34,207 nucleotides of DNA, taken from JBDREW01 sp043819385 (GTDB taxonomy: Bacteria; Patescibacteriota; Minisyncoccia; Minisyncoccales; GWA2-38-27). The translations under genes were made by a program, and so were the position numbers. Of this stretch, positions 14,898 to 23,183 are shown piece after piece (position 1 is the first letter of the stretch; every line of letters starts with the position of its first letter). Below the pieces are notes generated by a model. That model searched no databases. It was not told the DNA's origin and was given only the letters and a program-made list of their open reading frames with translations. The stretch is taken from assembly GCA_043819385.1 (NCBI GenBank), contig JBDREW010000042.1, positions 1 through 34,207 on the forward strand. Direction: 5' to 3'.

Positions 14898-16706
14898 ATG
14901 AAAAATTATTTAATAAAATTTTTCTTAGGTGCCTTAATATTAGTTCCAGTTATGGTTGGTCCTGTTTTTGTTGATGCTCAATATTATGATAGTTATGATT
15001 ATGGATATGACTATGGTGGATATGACTATGGTGGATATGATTCATATGATTATGGATATAGTGGATATAGTGGTTATGATTCATACGACTACGGAGGTTT
15101 TTATGATAACTATGGAACTTATGATAATTACGACTATGGTTCATATGATTCATATGATAATTACGACTACGGAGGTTTTTATGATAACTATGGAACTTAT
15201 GATAATTACGATTATGGATATACTAATGATTATAATGCATATGATAATTATGACTACGGTGATTTTTATGATAACTATGGAACTTACGATAATTATGACT
15301 ACGGATATACTAATGATTATAATACATACGATAATTATGATTATGGTTATGACAACTATAATACATACGATAATTACGACTACGGATATACTAATGATTA
15401 TAATACATACGATAATTACGACTACGGATATACTAATGATTATAATGCATACGATAATTACGACTACGGATATACTAATGATTATAATGCATACGATAAT
15501 TATGACTACGGATATACTAATGATTATAATGCATACGATAATTATGATTATGGCTATGATGATTATGGCTATAATGATTATGGCTATAATAATGATATGC
15601 AAGAATATTGTCAGAATTGTGAATATCCTTTTAATCAACCAATGCCGGCTCCAATGCCAATGCCTATGCCGGCTCCTATGCCAGTATCAGCACCTCGAGT
15701 AATAATTGGAACTCCTCCAGTTGTTCCAGCACCTCCAGTAATAATTCCAGCACCTCCAGTAATAATTCCAACACCTCCAAGTGTTATTCCAGCACCAGTA
15801 GTGGTTATTGTTCAAGAAAAATGTTTTGAATGTATGCCTAATCCTCCTCAACCTCAAAATTATTTATCTTGTTATAATAATGATGTTTATTGGTTTAATA
15901 CATTAGGAAAGATAGATGGAAAATATCAAGAGTGTGGAAATGACTATTGTGATAGTTGGAGTTCAAATTATTGTTCTGGAGGACATGCTTATCAAAAAAG
16001 AACTTGTTATAAAAAAGGATGTGCAAGTAATTCTTGTTATAAGAATGCTTATGTAGAAACTAAGCTTGTTGACTTTTGTTCAGCTAATGAAACATGTTCA
16101 AGTGTAACTTCTCAATGTGTATATAATTATGTTCCAGTAGTTCCTCAGATTAAAGAGATATTAATATCTCAATATTGTGGGAATGGAGTAATAATTGAAG
16201 TTTTAGGTAAAAAAGAAATTACTGATATTGAGTGGAAACAAGAATTTGAAGCAGATCCAGGAGATATGCTTGATTTCCTTATTATTATTTCAAATAGTAC
16301 AGAAGAAGATATCGATGATTTAATTGTTAAAATAGATCTTCCATCTGAAATAGATTATAATCGTGATTTAAATTCTGAAGGGGAATTTTATTCTGGAAGA
16401 ATTAATAAAGGAATTAACATTGGTTCTGTTTCTGCAGATTCTATTAAAACAATTACTTTTAAAGCTAAAGTTGATCCAGAAGAAATTGCTGAATTTGATG
16501 GAGATGAATTATCAGTTGATGTTACTGTTGAAAAAGATGATTATTCGGGCTCTGATTCAGTAATAGTTTATTTTGATGATGTTCCAAAATCTACAGCTTC
16601 TGTAGGATTTAACTTATGGTCTGTTCTTAAAAGTTGGTATTTATTATTTTTAACTATTTTAATAATTACTTTATCTTTCTTTATCTTTAGGAAGCTTGCT
16701 TCTTAA
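14898..16706 (+). CDS. Tyr/Asp/Asn-repeat surface protein with Pro-rich stalk and C-terminal anchor
   Basis: 602 aa. Signal peptide (about 1-27, ending VFVDAQ); low-complexity Tyr/Asp/Gly/Asn region (about 28-235) with six copies of the 14-residue unit YDNYDYGYTNDYN(A/T) plus variants containing GFYDNYGT, encoded by 42-bp direct repeats; a Pro-rich stalk (about 245-300); a Cys-rich domain (about 308-410); a DUF11-like beta domain (DILDFL-type motifs, VSADSIKTITFKAKVDPEEIAE); and a C-terminal membrane helix before RKLAS. It looks like an abundant exported envelope or adhesion protein. No homologue is recognised by name. Confidence 0.8.
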   Translation: MKNYLIKFFLGALILVPVMVGPVFVDAQYYDSYDYGYDYGGYDYGGYDSYDYGYSGYSGYDSYDYGGFYDNYGTYDNYDYGSYDSYDNYDYGGFYDNYGTYDNYDYGYTNDYNAYDNYDYGDFYDNYGTYDNYDYGYTNDYNTYDNYDYGYDNYNTYDNYDYGYTNDYNTYDNYDYGYTNDYNAYDNYDYGYTNDYNAYDNYDYGYTNDYNAYDNYDYGYDDYGYNDYGYNNDMQEYCQNCEYPFNQPMPAPMPMPMPAPMPVSAPRVIIGTPPVVPAPPVIIPAPPVIIPTPPSVIPAPVVVIVQEKCFECMPNPPQPQNYLSCYNNDVYWFNTLGKIDGKYQECGNDYCDSWSSNYCSGGHAYQKRTCYKKGCASNSCYKNAYVETKLVDFCSANETCSSVTSQCVYNYVPVVPQIKEILISQYCGNGVIIEVLGKKEITDIEWKQEFEADPGDMLDFLIIISNSTEEDIDDLIVKIDLPSEIDYNRDLNSEGEFYSGRINKGINIGSVSADSIKTITFKAKVDPEEIAEFDGDELSVDVTVEKDDYSGSDSVIVYFDDVPKSTASVGFNLWSVLKSWYLLFLTILIITLSFFIFRKLAS

Positions 16707-16717
16707 AGATAAAAGGG

Positions 16718-16806
16718 AGAACAGGATTTTTAATCCTGTATTGCTTTCTATAACTTTGTTCTTTATATATTTTATATTAGAAAGCAATACAGGGTTAAAA
16801 ATGCCC
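16718..16806. repeat. long inverted repeat after the surface-protein gene
   Basis: CCTGTATTGCTTTCTA and its complement TAGAAAGCAATACAGG form a perfect 16-bp stem around an AT-rich loop of about 28 nt; the outer part (AGGATTTTTAA with TTAAAAATGCCCT) pairs imperfectly. A small hairpin ACAGGATT-TTT-AATCCTGT lies in the left arm. It may end the transcript, although the T-run is weak. Confidence 0.65.
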
Positions 16807-16834
16807 TAGCTCTTTTAAAAATCTGCGATAAATA

Positions 16835-16883
16835 CAAAAACAATGTTGTTTTTGGTCGCAGGCATTATTTGATTGAAAGGAGA
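16835..16883 (+). promoter_or_regulatory. leader hairpin and strong Shine-Dalgarno of the HEAT-repeat gene
   Basis: CAAAAACAA (16835-16843) pairs with TTGTTTTTG (16846-16854), inside a wider GCGA/TCGC closure. GAAAGGAGAAAGAGC follows, placing AAGGAG eight to nine bases before ATG 16890. This decides the start and is unusual here, where most genes lack such a site. Confidence 0.6.
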
Positions 16884-16889
16884 AAGAGC

Positions 16890-18074
16890 ATGTTTAATTG
16901 GGTGAAGAAAAATTGGGTGAGTGTCTTGTCTGTAACCATTTTGGTGGTGGCCTTGTTGATTCTTTTGCCAATGGTTGATTGGAAAGGTGTCAAAGAAACG
17001 GCCGTTAATGTCAAGGAAACGGTGATTTCAAGTGAGTCATCTGAGTCGTCTGAAAAACAGGAGGAAGAAAAAAAACAGGAGGAAGAAGAACAGGAGAAAG
17101 AGAAGAGAAAAAAAGAGCTGTGGCAGGATATGAATTTAGAAATGTCGCGCAACAAAGAGATTTATGAGCGACTTGATAAATTGACAGCTACGATTGCTTC
17201 TCTTAATTTGGCAGTATTGGTTGCTTCCAAGGATAGGACTGTTTCCAATCCAGCTGTAGCTACTTTTGCAAGAGAGCCAGTTATTCCAACAGGAAGTATG
17301 GTTACTCCTGCAATAGAGCAAATGACTGCTCCTGCAATAGAGCAAATGACTGCTCCTTCAACAGGAAGCATGGTTACTTCTCAAAGAGCATCTTCTGATT
17401 ACGGAGCATTTTCTTTTGAGGAATTACCACCGATTGTTCGTGATGCACCTAATCAGGGCAGTGAAGAAGAAGAGCTTGTTCATAAATCGCGCTTACTGAA
17501 TTTACCGACAGAGGTACGCGGGCAAGCAGTTGCTTCCTTATCAAACTATCCCAATGAGAGGGTAGTAAGATATCTGTTAAGAACTGTTTTACCAAGAGAT
17601 CCTTCAATACAGGTAAGGATTGAAGCAGTAAGGACTTTGGGCAAAATTGCTCCTAATGAGGCCATACCTAATTTACAAAGAAGATTAGCTGATGCCAAGG
17701 AGCGTCCCGAAGTAAAAGATGAGATTCAAAAAGCTATTTCGCAAATTCGAATGCGAGGTGGTCAGCCAGCTGGATTTTCTTCATGGCAACCATCAGGATC
17801 ATCTCATATGTATTCTGAAGGATCTGGATTATCATCACGATCAGTACAATCAGTTATGGAAACACGACATAGGTCTTCTATGCCTTCTTCAGTGTCAATG
17901 TCGTCTCTTCCATATCCAATTGGACCAGCGAATAGAGTCTATCCGTCCACTATGCAACCTTTGCATTCTGCTAGACCTGTTGGACCAGCGAATAGAGTCT
18001 ATCCGTCCACTACGCAACCTTTACGTCCTCCAACGAGTGGATATTGTATTCCTGGAAGAGGTTGTTGCCCATAA
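16890..18074 (+). CDS. HEAT-repeat membrane protein with low-complexity tail
   Basis: 394 aa from ATG 16890, chosen for the AAGGAG site. One membrane helix (about 10-28), Ser/Glu-rich and strongly charged Glu/Lys coiled segment (about 45-80), a Thr/Pro-rich linker with 24-bp tandem repeats (PAIEQMTA), then HEAT-like helices (EVRGQAVASLSNYPNERVV, IQVRIEAVRTLGKIAPNEAI) at about 190-270, and a Ser/Pro/Arg tail. The tail includes an exact-period 60-bp tandem (17921-17963 and 17981-18023; GPANRVYPST). Codon use is visibly richer in G and C than its neighbours and it has a Shine-Dalgarno, hinting at different history or expression. HEAT domains bind proteins; the partner is unknown. Confidence 0.7.
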   Translation: MFNWVKKNWVSVLSVTILVVALLILLPMVDWKGVKETAVNVKETVISSESSESSEKQEEEKKQEEEEQEKEKRKKELWQDMNLEMSRNKEIYERLDKLTATIASLNLAVLVASKDRTVSNPAVATFAREPVIPTGSMVTPAIEQMTAPAIEQMTAPSTGSMVTSQRASSDYGAFSFEELPPIVRDAPNQGSEEEELVHKSRLLNLPTEVRGQAVASLSNYPNERVVRYLLRTVLPRDPSIQVRIEAVRTLGKIAPNEAIPNLQRRLADAKERPEVKDEIQKAISQIRMRGGQPAGFSSWQPSGSSHMYSEGSGLSSRSVQSVMETRHRSSMPSSVSMSSLPYPIGPANRVYPSTMQPLHSARPVGPANRVYPSTTQPLRPPTSGYCIPGRGCCP

Positions 18075-18097
18075 TAACTCTTTCCAGTTTACACAAA

Positions 18098-18128
18098 AGG
18101 GTGGTTATTAAAAAACCACCCTCTTTTT
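18098..18128 (+). terminator. intrinsic terminator
   Basis: AGGGTGGTT (18098-18106) pairs with AACCACCCT (18114-18122), then CTTTTTA. Confidence 0.9.
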
Positions 18129-18166
18129 ATATATTAAAAAAAATGATAAGATAAATTAAATATTTT

Positions 18167-19729
18167 ATGGAACAAGACTATTCAAAAATAGGAAGCGCAA
18201 AAGATGTTAAAAATCTTAAAGATAGAATCATTTATAGGTTGTTTGAGATTTTTCCTGGATTTGCAAGTTTATCACTTTTATTCTTAGCTGTTTTTTTCTC
18301 ATGGAAACAGCCCTTTTGGGTTTCTATTTTTATTATTCTTTTTGTTATTTTTTGGTTCTTTAGAACAGTTTATTTCTATTTTCATCTTCGGGCTGGTTAT
18401 AGAAAAATGGCTAAAAGTGAGAAAGAAAATTGGTTAGAAAAATTAGATGAGATTCCTTCTGTTTCTTATCCATTATCTAGTGTAAAACATTGGCACGATA
18501 TTTATCATTTAATTGTAATTCCAATGTATGATGAATCTTTAGAAATTGTAAGAGGTACTTTCAAGAATATAGAAGAAAGTGATTATCCAAACGATAAAAT
18601 GATTGTTGTTTTAGCCTGTGAAAATAAAGTTAAAGATTCTGTTCTAAAAACATCTCAGGAAATTGAAAAAGAATTTAAATCAAAATTTTATAAGTTTTTA
18701 ATAACTTGGCATCCTGATGATATTGTTGGAGAATTAGCAGGTAAGGGTTCTAATGAAGCATGGGCAACTGCCAGAGCAAAAGAATCAATTATTGATACCC
18801 TAAAAATCCCTTATGAAAATATTGTTTTTTCTTCTTTTGATGCTGACACTTGTATTTTCCCAAAATATTTTAGTTGTTTGACTTATCATTATTTAACTTC
18901 AGAGAATCCAATAAGAACTAGTTTTCAGCCGATTCCTTTATTTATTAATAATATCTGGCAAGCACCAATAATTTCTCGTGTTTTTTCCTTTTCTTCAACT
19001 TTTTGGCATACAATGAATCAAGAAAGGCCAGAAAAATTAATTACTTTTTCTTCTCATTCAATGAGCTTTAAAGCATTAAATGATGTTGGATTTCAGCAAA
19101 CAAATATTGTTTCAGAGGATTCAAGAATTTTCTGGCAGTGTTTTTTAAAATATGACGGAGATTATAGAGTTCAGCCATTAGCTTATCCAGTTTCTATGGA
19201 TGCTAATGTTGCTAAAAACTTTTTTAGAACAATGAAAAATATTTATAAGCAACAAAGAAGATGGGCTTATGGAGTAGCAGATATTCCTTACTTTCTTTTT
19301 GGATTTATGAAAAATAGAAAAATTCCTTTTTCAAGGAAATTTTTTCTTGCCTTTGAATTGATTGAAGGTCATATAACTTGGGCAGTATCAAGTATTTTAA
19401 TTTTTTCTTTGGGTTGGTTGCCTTTAATTTTAGGAAAAGGTAATTTTTCCCAAACCTTACTTTCGTATAATTTACCAAGAACAATGGGTTGGGTTATGAC
19501 TATTGGTATGATTGGCTTAATTGGGACTGCTTATTTGAGCTTATTATTACTTCCTCCAAAACCACCTCAATATGGACGTTTTAAATATGTATTTTTCTTT
19601 TTTGGTTGGCTTTTATTTCCAATCACAATGATATTTTTTGCTTCTTTTCCAGCATTAGATGCTCAAATTAGATTAATGCTTGGAAAGTATATGGGATTTT
19701 GGGTAACTGAAAAAGTTAGAAAACCATAA
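18167..19729 (+). CDS. membrane glycosyltransferase, family 2 (processive type)
   Basis: 520 aa. Two N-terminal membrane helices (about 35-70), a GT-A domain, and four or so C-terminal helices. Catalytic signatures: an IPMYDE nucleotide-binding strand, DAD at 225-227 (SSFDADTC), an acidic VSEDSR motif near 310, and QQRRW at 362-366, the Q-x-x-RW motif of cellulose synthase/chitin synthase-like processive enzymes. It probably makes or exports an envelope polysaccharide from a nucleotide sugar; the sugar cannot be read. Monocistronic by appearance: terminator upstream, repeat-rich gap downstream. Confidence 0.88.
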   Translation: MEQDYSKIGSAKDVKNLKDRIIYRLFEIFPGFASLSLLFLAVFFSWKQPFWVSIFIILFVIFWFFRTVYFYFHLRAGYRKMAKSEKENWLEKLDEIPSVSYPLSSVKHWHDIYHLIVIPMYDESLEIVRGTFKNIEESDYPNDKMIVVLACENKVKDSVLKTSQEIEKEFKSKFYKFLITWHPDDIVGELAGKGSNEAWATARAKESIIDTLKIPYENIVFSSFDADTCIFPKYFSCLTYHYLTSENPIRTSFQPIPLFINNIWQAPIISRVFSFSSTFWHTMNQERPEKLITFSSHSMSFKALNDVGFQQTNIVSEDSRIFWQCFLKYDGDYRVQPLAYPVSMDANVAKNFFRTMKNIYKQQRRWAYGVADIPYFLFGFMKNRKIPFSRKFFLAFELIEGHITWAVSSILIFSLGWLPLILGKGNFSQTLLSYNLPRTMGWVMTIGMIGLIGTAYLSLLLLPPKPPQYGRFKYVFFFFGWLLFPITMIFFASFPALDAQIRLMLGKYMGFWVTEKVRKP

Positions 19730-19770
19730 GTTTAGCTTTAAATTTTTAATTTTAAATTTTGAATTTTCCC

Positions 19771-19829
19771 CTGCCCGCATCGCTACGCGAGCAGGCGAGT
19801 CTGCTCGCTTGCGAAGCGTTGCGGGCGGG
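19771..19829. repeat. family B hairpin repeat with a nested hairpin in its loop
   Basis: The family arms CCCGCATCGCTACGC and GCGAAGCGTTGCGGGCGGG are kept, but the centre holds an extra palindrome GCGAGCAG-gcgagt-CTGCTCGC. It lies downstream of the glycosyltransferase. Confidence 0.85.
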
Positions 19830-19866
19830 AATGAATTTCAAATGATTTAATTTTTAATTTAAAAAA

Positions 19867-19896
19867 TTGACATTAGGGTTTTTAAAATAGTATAAT
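19867..19896 (+). promoter_or_regulatory. promoter of the toxin-antitoxin pair
   Basis: TTGACA (19867-19872), 18-nt spacer, TATAAT (19891-19896), about 38 bp before the antitoxin start. Confidence 0.8.
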
Positions 19897-19934
19897 AAAA
19901 TAATTAAATGTTAATCAGATGATAATTAAAATTT

Positions 19935-20156
19935 ATGTCTAATATCACTATTTCAAAAAAAGAATATAATAAATTACTTGAAAAATCTCTTCGTTATGAA
20001 TATTTCCGAAAAATATTAGAAGAAGATATTTTTTCTTCGCCTCCAACTAATAATATTAAGTCAATTATTGGAGAGTTTCGAGAAACAAAAAAATATAATA
20101 AAAAGTTTCTTGAAAGTTTAGAAAGAGGATTAAAACGTTCTTCTGATTTTGAATAA
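19935..20156 (+). CDS. putative type II antitoxin
   Basis: 73 aa. The N-terminal ITISKKEYNKLLEKSLRYEYFRKIL resembles the short strand plus helix of small antitoxins encoded ahead of RelE-like toxins; the rest is charged and helical. The family (RelB/Phd/other) cannot be fixed by eye. Its TAA overlaps the toxin ATG (TAATG), the usual coupling in such pairs, and its own consensus promoter precedes it. Confidence 0.65.
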   Translation: MSNITISKKEYNKLLEKSLRYEYFRKILEEDIFSSPPTNNIKSIIGEFRETKKYNKKFLESLERGLKRSSDFE

Positions 20157-20409
20157 TGAAAATACTTCCTATTCATTTAGAAATTAAGGAATATCTTAAA
20201 AAAAGAAATCTTGAGAGTAAATTTGAAAAACAAAAAAACTTTTTGAAGAAAATCCTTTTCATACTAGCTTAAAAACAGAACTTCTTGAACCTCATAAAAT
20301 GAGAATTTGGAGTTTTAGAATTGATAAAAAATATAGAGCAATTTTTATTTTTAACAAAATAGATAAAAATATTATTGAAATTATTGATATTAATGATCAT
20401 TATCAATAG
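20156..20409 (+). pseudogene. RelE/ParE-superfamily toxin split by a -1 frameshift
   Basis: From ATG 20156 the frame gives 38 aa and stops. The -1 frame continues EENPFHTSLKTELLEPHK, then MRIWSFRIDKKYRAIFIF and IEIIDINDHYQ, the beta-sheet core and C-terminus typical of RelE/YoeB-like mRNA interferases. The join lies in CAAAAAAACTTT: the heptamer A-AAA-AAC (20233-20239) is a canonical -1 slippery site in the correct phase. Shifting there gives an 84-aa protein of normal size. It is equally explained by loss of one A from a run of eight, as decay or sequencing error. Confidence 0.75.
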
Positions 20410-20412
20410 ATT

Positions 20413-21888
20413 TTATTCTAAGTGGACATTTTGGCCAAACTTTTTTAAACGTATCCGCATTAGCGGGTATTTTTTTAATTCAGGGTCTTCAGCAAGGATT
20501 TCTCCTGCCAATTGTCTTGTTTTTTCAACTAATTTAATATCTTTTAAGGAACTCATCATTAAATCAGGTATTCCCCATTGACGAGTTCCAGTAAAATCAC
20601 CCGGGCCTCTTATTTGTAAATCTTTTTCAGCTAAAGCAAAACCATCTTCACAATTAACAAGAGCTTCAAGTCGTTGATAGGTTTTTTTGAAAGGAGAAGT
20701 GGTAAATAAGAAACAATATGATTGATATTTACTTCTACCAACTCTACCTCTGAATTGGTGAAGGGTAGCTAATCCAAATCTTTCTGAGCCCTCAATCAAC
20801 ATTACTGATGCATTAGGAATATCTATTCCTACTTCAATTACTGATGTTGAAACAAGAATATCGAATTTCTTATTTTTAAAATTATTCATTATTGTTTCTT
20901 TTTCTATTGAGGTCATTTTTCCATGAAGCATTTCTATTCTTAAATCAGGAAATATTTCTTTTGATAATTTTTGGTATTCTTCTTCAACTGCTTTAACATC
21001 ATCCCAACTTGATTTTCTTATATCCCCATTATCATTATTTTTGATTTCTTTTTTTTCAATACGAGGACAAACTACAAAAATTTGTCTTCCTTTTTTAACT
21101 TCTTTTTTTATAAACTGGTAGGTTTTTTCTCTTTGGTCAGGACTGATAGTTTCAGTAATTATTTTTTTTCTTCCTTTTGGCAATTCATCAATTAAAGAAA
21201 GATCTAAATCGCCATAAATAGTTAAAGCTAATGTCCTTGGAATAGGAGTGGCGGTCATTGAGAGTAGATGGGGGATTAAATCAATTTTGTCTTTTGTTAA
21301 TTTAGATCGTTGTTCTACTCCAAATCTGTGCTGTTCATCTAAAATTACTAAGCCCAATTTACCAAATTTTACTTTATCTTGAATTAAAGCATGTGTTCCT
21401 ATTAAAATATCTAAATCTCCATTTAAAGTTTTTTCAAGAAGTTTTTTACGTGAAATTTCTATTACTTGATTTTTTAGTTTTTTTGAACGGAATTGATCTT
21501 GTTTGCCAGTTAAAAGCCCTATATCTAAATTAAAATTTTCTAATGTTTTTGAAACCCCTTGAAAATGTTGTTTAGCTAAAATTTCAGTTGGAGCCATAAA
21601 AGCTACTTGATATTTTTTCTTTGCTACATTTAAGCCCGCAATAGCTGCAACAATTGTTTTTCCAGAGCCGACATCTCCTTCAAGCAGGCGATTCATTGGT
21701 TTTGGTTTTTCTAAATCTTTTAAAATTTGGTAGGTAGATTTTCTTTGTCCATCAGTTAATTTGAATGACAGAGATTTAACTAATCTTTTAGTTAGGTCAA
21801 TATTCATAGGAAAAGCCATTGCTTTTTCATTAGATAGTTTTAATTTTTGTCTTAAAACAAACAATTCAATAAAAAAAAAGCTCTTCAA
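20413..21888 (-). CDS. recG: ATP-dependent DNA helicase RecG, C-terminal fragment
   Basis: Helicase part of RecG, which remodels stalled forks and branched DNA. Walker A GDVGSGKT (about 71-78 of this fragment), DEQH box (VILDEQHRFGVEQR), SMTATPIPRTLAL, motif VI region QFRGRVGRSKYQS, and the RecG hallmark QIRGPGDFTGTRQWG near the end. The biologically likely reading enters from the upstream fragment at the homopolymer, since IELFVLRQKLK continues its EELFF; the ATG at 21888 is therefore probably not a true start. It is convergent with the toxin gene, with three bases between stops. Confidence 0.88.
   Translation of the reverse strand: MKSFFFIELFVLRQKLKLSNEKAMAFPMNIDLTKRLVKSLSFKLTDGQRKSTYQILKDLEKPKPMNRLLEGDVGSGKTIVAAIAGLNVAKKKYQVAFMAPTEILAKQHFQGVSKTLENFNLDIGLLTGKQDQFRSKKLKNQVIEISRKKLLEKTLNGDLDILIGTHALIQDKVKFGKLGLVILDEQHRFGVEQRSKLTKDKIDLIPHLLSMTATPIPRTLALTIYGDLDLSLIDELPKGRKKIITETISPDQREKTYQFIKKEVKKGRQIFVVCPRIEKKEIKNNDNGDIRKSSWDDVKAVEEEYQKLSKEIFPDLRIEMLHGKMTSIEKETIMNNFKNKKFDILVSTSVIEVGIDIPNASVMLIEGSERFGLATLHQFRGRVGRSKYQSYCFLFTTSPFKKTYQRLEALVNCEDGFALAEKDLQIRGPGDFTGTRQWGIPDLMMSSLKDIKLVEKTRQLAGEILAEDPELKKYPLMRIRLKKFGQNVHLE
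20452..20477 (+). terminator. terminator of the toxin-antitoxin transcript, inside recG
   Basis: TATCCGC (20452-20458) pairs with GCGGGTA (20463-20469), followed by TTTTTTT. It points along the plus strand and lies within the end of recG on the other strand. Confidence 0.65.
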
Positions 21889-22543
21889 AAGAAAATCTTT
21901 GTTGAGCTTTTTTAGCTAAAATTTCTGAATCTGGAAAATGAATTTGCCAAAGTGCTTGATTTATTGGCATAAGGTCATTTTCTTTTATTATTTTTTCAGG
22001 TAATGTTTCAGGTATTTTATCTTTTAATTCAATTAAAATAGGTTTTAGAATATATCTGATCCAGCGAGAAGAAAGTGCTTCTGTTTCTGGGTAAACTGGT
22101 ATCAATCTTGCAGTATGGATTGCTTCTTGGTTTGAATAAAATTTTTCATAAGCAGGGCTTGAAAAAGCTATTTCCCTGTCTGTGATAACTACTTTTCCAG
22201 AAATAAAGACATTATCGCCATTTTTGATAGTTTTTGTTAGATATGGTCGGTTAAACCAAACAGTTTTTATTGCTCCGGTTTTGTCTTCTATAATAGCATG
22301 GGTTATAAACATTTGTTTTTTCCATGTTTTATTTGTTTTAATTTCAATAATTTTTCCTTGTATTGTGCATATTTCATTAATTTTAACTTTTGAAATTGGA
22401 ATTATATTAGAAAAATCCTCATATCTATGAGGAAAATGAAAAAACAAATCATTAACAGATTTTATTTTTAATCTTTTTAGTTTTTTTTGGTAGATAGGTC
22501 CAATTCCAGATATTTCTTCAATTTTAGTTGATAGGGTAAGCAT
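21866..22543 (-). CDS. recG: ATP-dependent DNA helicase RecG, N-terminal fragment
   Basis: 225 aa covering the RecG wedge/OB region: ISGIGPIYQKKLKRLKIKSVNDLFFHFPHRYED at the start, an OB-fold (TIQGKIIEIKTNK, DKTGAIKTVWFN) and PVYPETEALSSRWIRYILKP. It runs to FSFEELFF, where a nine-base T-run on the coding strand (21871-21879) shifts the frame into a stop; eight Ts would join it to the helicase fragment. Together they make a normal-length RecG. Confidence 0.88.
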   Translation of the reverse strand: MLTLSTKIEEISGIGPIYQKKLKRLKIKSVNDLFFHFPHRYEDFSNIIPISKVKINEICTIQGKIIEIKTNKTWKKQMFITHAIIEDKTGAIKTVWFNRPYLTKTIKNGDNVFISGKVVITDREIAFSSPAYEKFYSNQEAIHTARLIPVYPETEALSSRWIRYILKPILIELKDKIPETLPEKIIKENDLMPINQALWQIHFPDSEILAKKAQQRFSFEELFFY

Positions 22544-22574
22544 ATTAAAATTTAAAATTAGGGAAAGGATAAGA

Positions 22575-22646
22575 AAAAGCTGGGAAGAGGTCGGACCTCT
22601 CTTAGAGAGGGAGGGGAAGTTTTTTTAGAGGTCCGACCTCGGAGAA
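22575..22646 (+). repeat. family A hairpin repeat, copy 3, with compensatory stem changes
   Basis: Left arm GAGGTCGGACCTCT (22587-22600), right arm AGAGGTCCGACCTC (22627-22640), still perfectly complementary although both differ from the usual GAGCCCCGACCTCT pair. Internal segment and flanks match the family. Confidence 0.9.
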
Positions 22647-22716
22647 GAATGGTAAAATTATATTTTATCATAGTAGTTTTAGATTAGCTTTTTTTTAGTT
22701 TTTTTTCAATTTAATA

Positions 22717-22746
22717 GGCGTTATTCTGTAATTACAGAATAACGCC
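22717..22746 (-). terminator. perfect palindrome overlapping a stop codon
   Basis: GGCGTTATTCTG and CAGAATAACGCC enclose TAATTA. On the minus strand the last four sense codons lie in the first arm and the stop TAA is in the loop. A T-run is lacking immediately after, so it may be an RNA end-protecting hairpin as much as a terminator. Confidence 0.6.
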
Positions 22747-23100
22747 TAATCTGTGGCAGGTCTCTTCTTCCTTTTCATTTTCTTCCAATCCTTTTTTGAC
22801 TTGGTTAAGAAATGCCCGATCCTCAAGGGTGAGTTTGTCCCCTTGGTTTCTTTCAATCCTTTCAACTACTTTTTTGATGATCTTTTTATCTCCATAACGT
22901 CTGATCATCACTGGAAGAAGTTGAAGAAGAGATTTACCTGGAAACTGCCCTTGAAGGTTTCTGATTAACTTATCAGCCTTCTTGTTTTCAGCAGTTTGTT
23001 GGAAAAAACCCTTGATTACCTCTTGGTCTTCTTTACATACTGGACTTTTTTGAAGAAATTGAGGTAATCTGTTCGCTGGTTTGCGTCTCTTTTTTTTCAT
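22732..23100 (-). CDS. hypothetical small basic protein
   Basis: 122 aa from ATG 23100, preceded by AGAAAGGAAAAAAACC (AAAGGA as Shine-Dalgarno); a longer upstream TTG reading is less likely. Very basic N-terminus (MKKKRRKPANRLPQF) followed by predicted helices (ADKLIRNLQGQFPGK, KIIKKVVERIERN, FLNQVKKGLEENEKEEE). No recognised domain; RNA or DNA binding is conceivable from the charge alone. It lies downstream of two tRNA genes on the same strand, and codon use is more GC-rich than most neighbours. Confidence 0.65.
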   Translation of the reverse strand: MKKKRRKPANRLPQFLQKSPVCKEDQEVIKGFFQQTAENKKADKLIRNLQGQFPGKSLLQLLPVMIRRYGDKKIIKKVVERIERNQGDKLTLEDRAFLNQVKKGLEENEKEEETCHRLGVIL

Positions 23101-23183
23101 GGTTTTTTTCCTTTCTAAAAGAGACAAGAGTTGTTAAAGAACTAAACACTAAACATCAAATACTCAACAAAGAATCTTGATTG

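Noticed and set aside
15150..15638. Hydrophobic minus-strand reading frame opposite the Tyr-rich repeats
   Set aside because: It is the complement of the 42-bp repeats (Ile/Val from antisense Asp/Asn/Tyr codons), with no start context.
14956..15702. Met/Ile-rich alternative plus-strand frame in the surface-protein gene
   Set aside because: A frame-shifted shadow of the repeat region; the chosen frame has a signal peptide, domains and a membrane anchor.
16718..16806. Terminal inverted repeats of an insertion sequence
   Set aside because: The arms enclose only about 28 bp and no transposase is present; treated as a hairpin.
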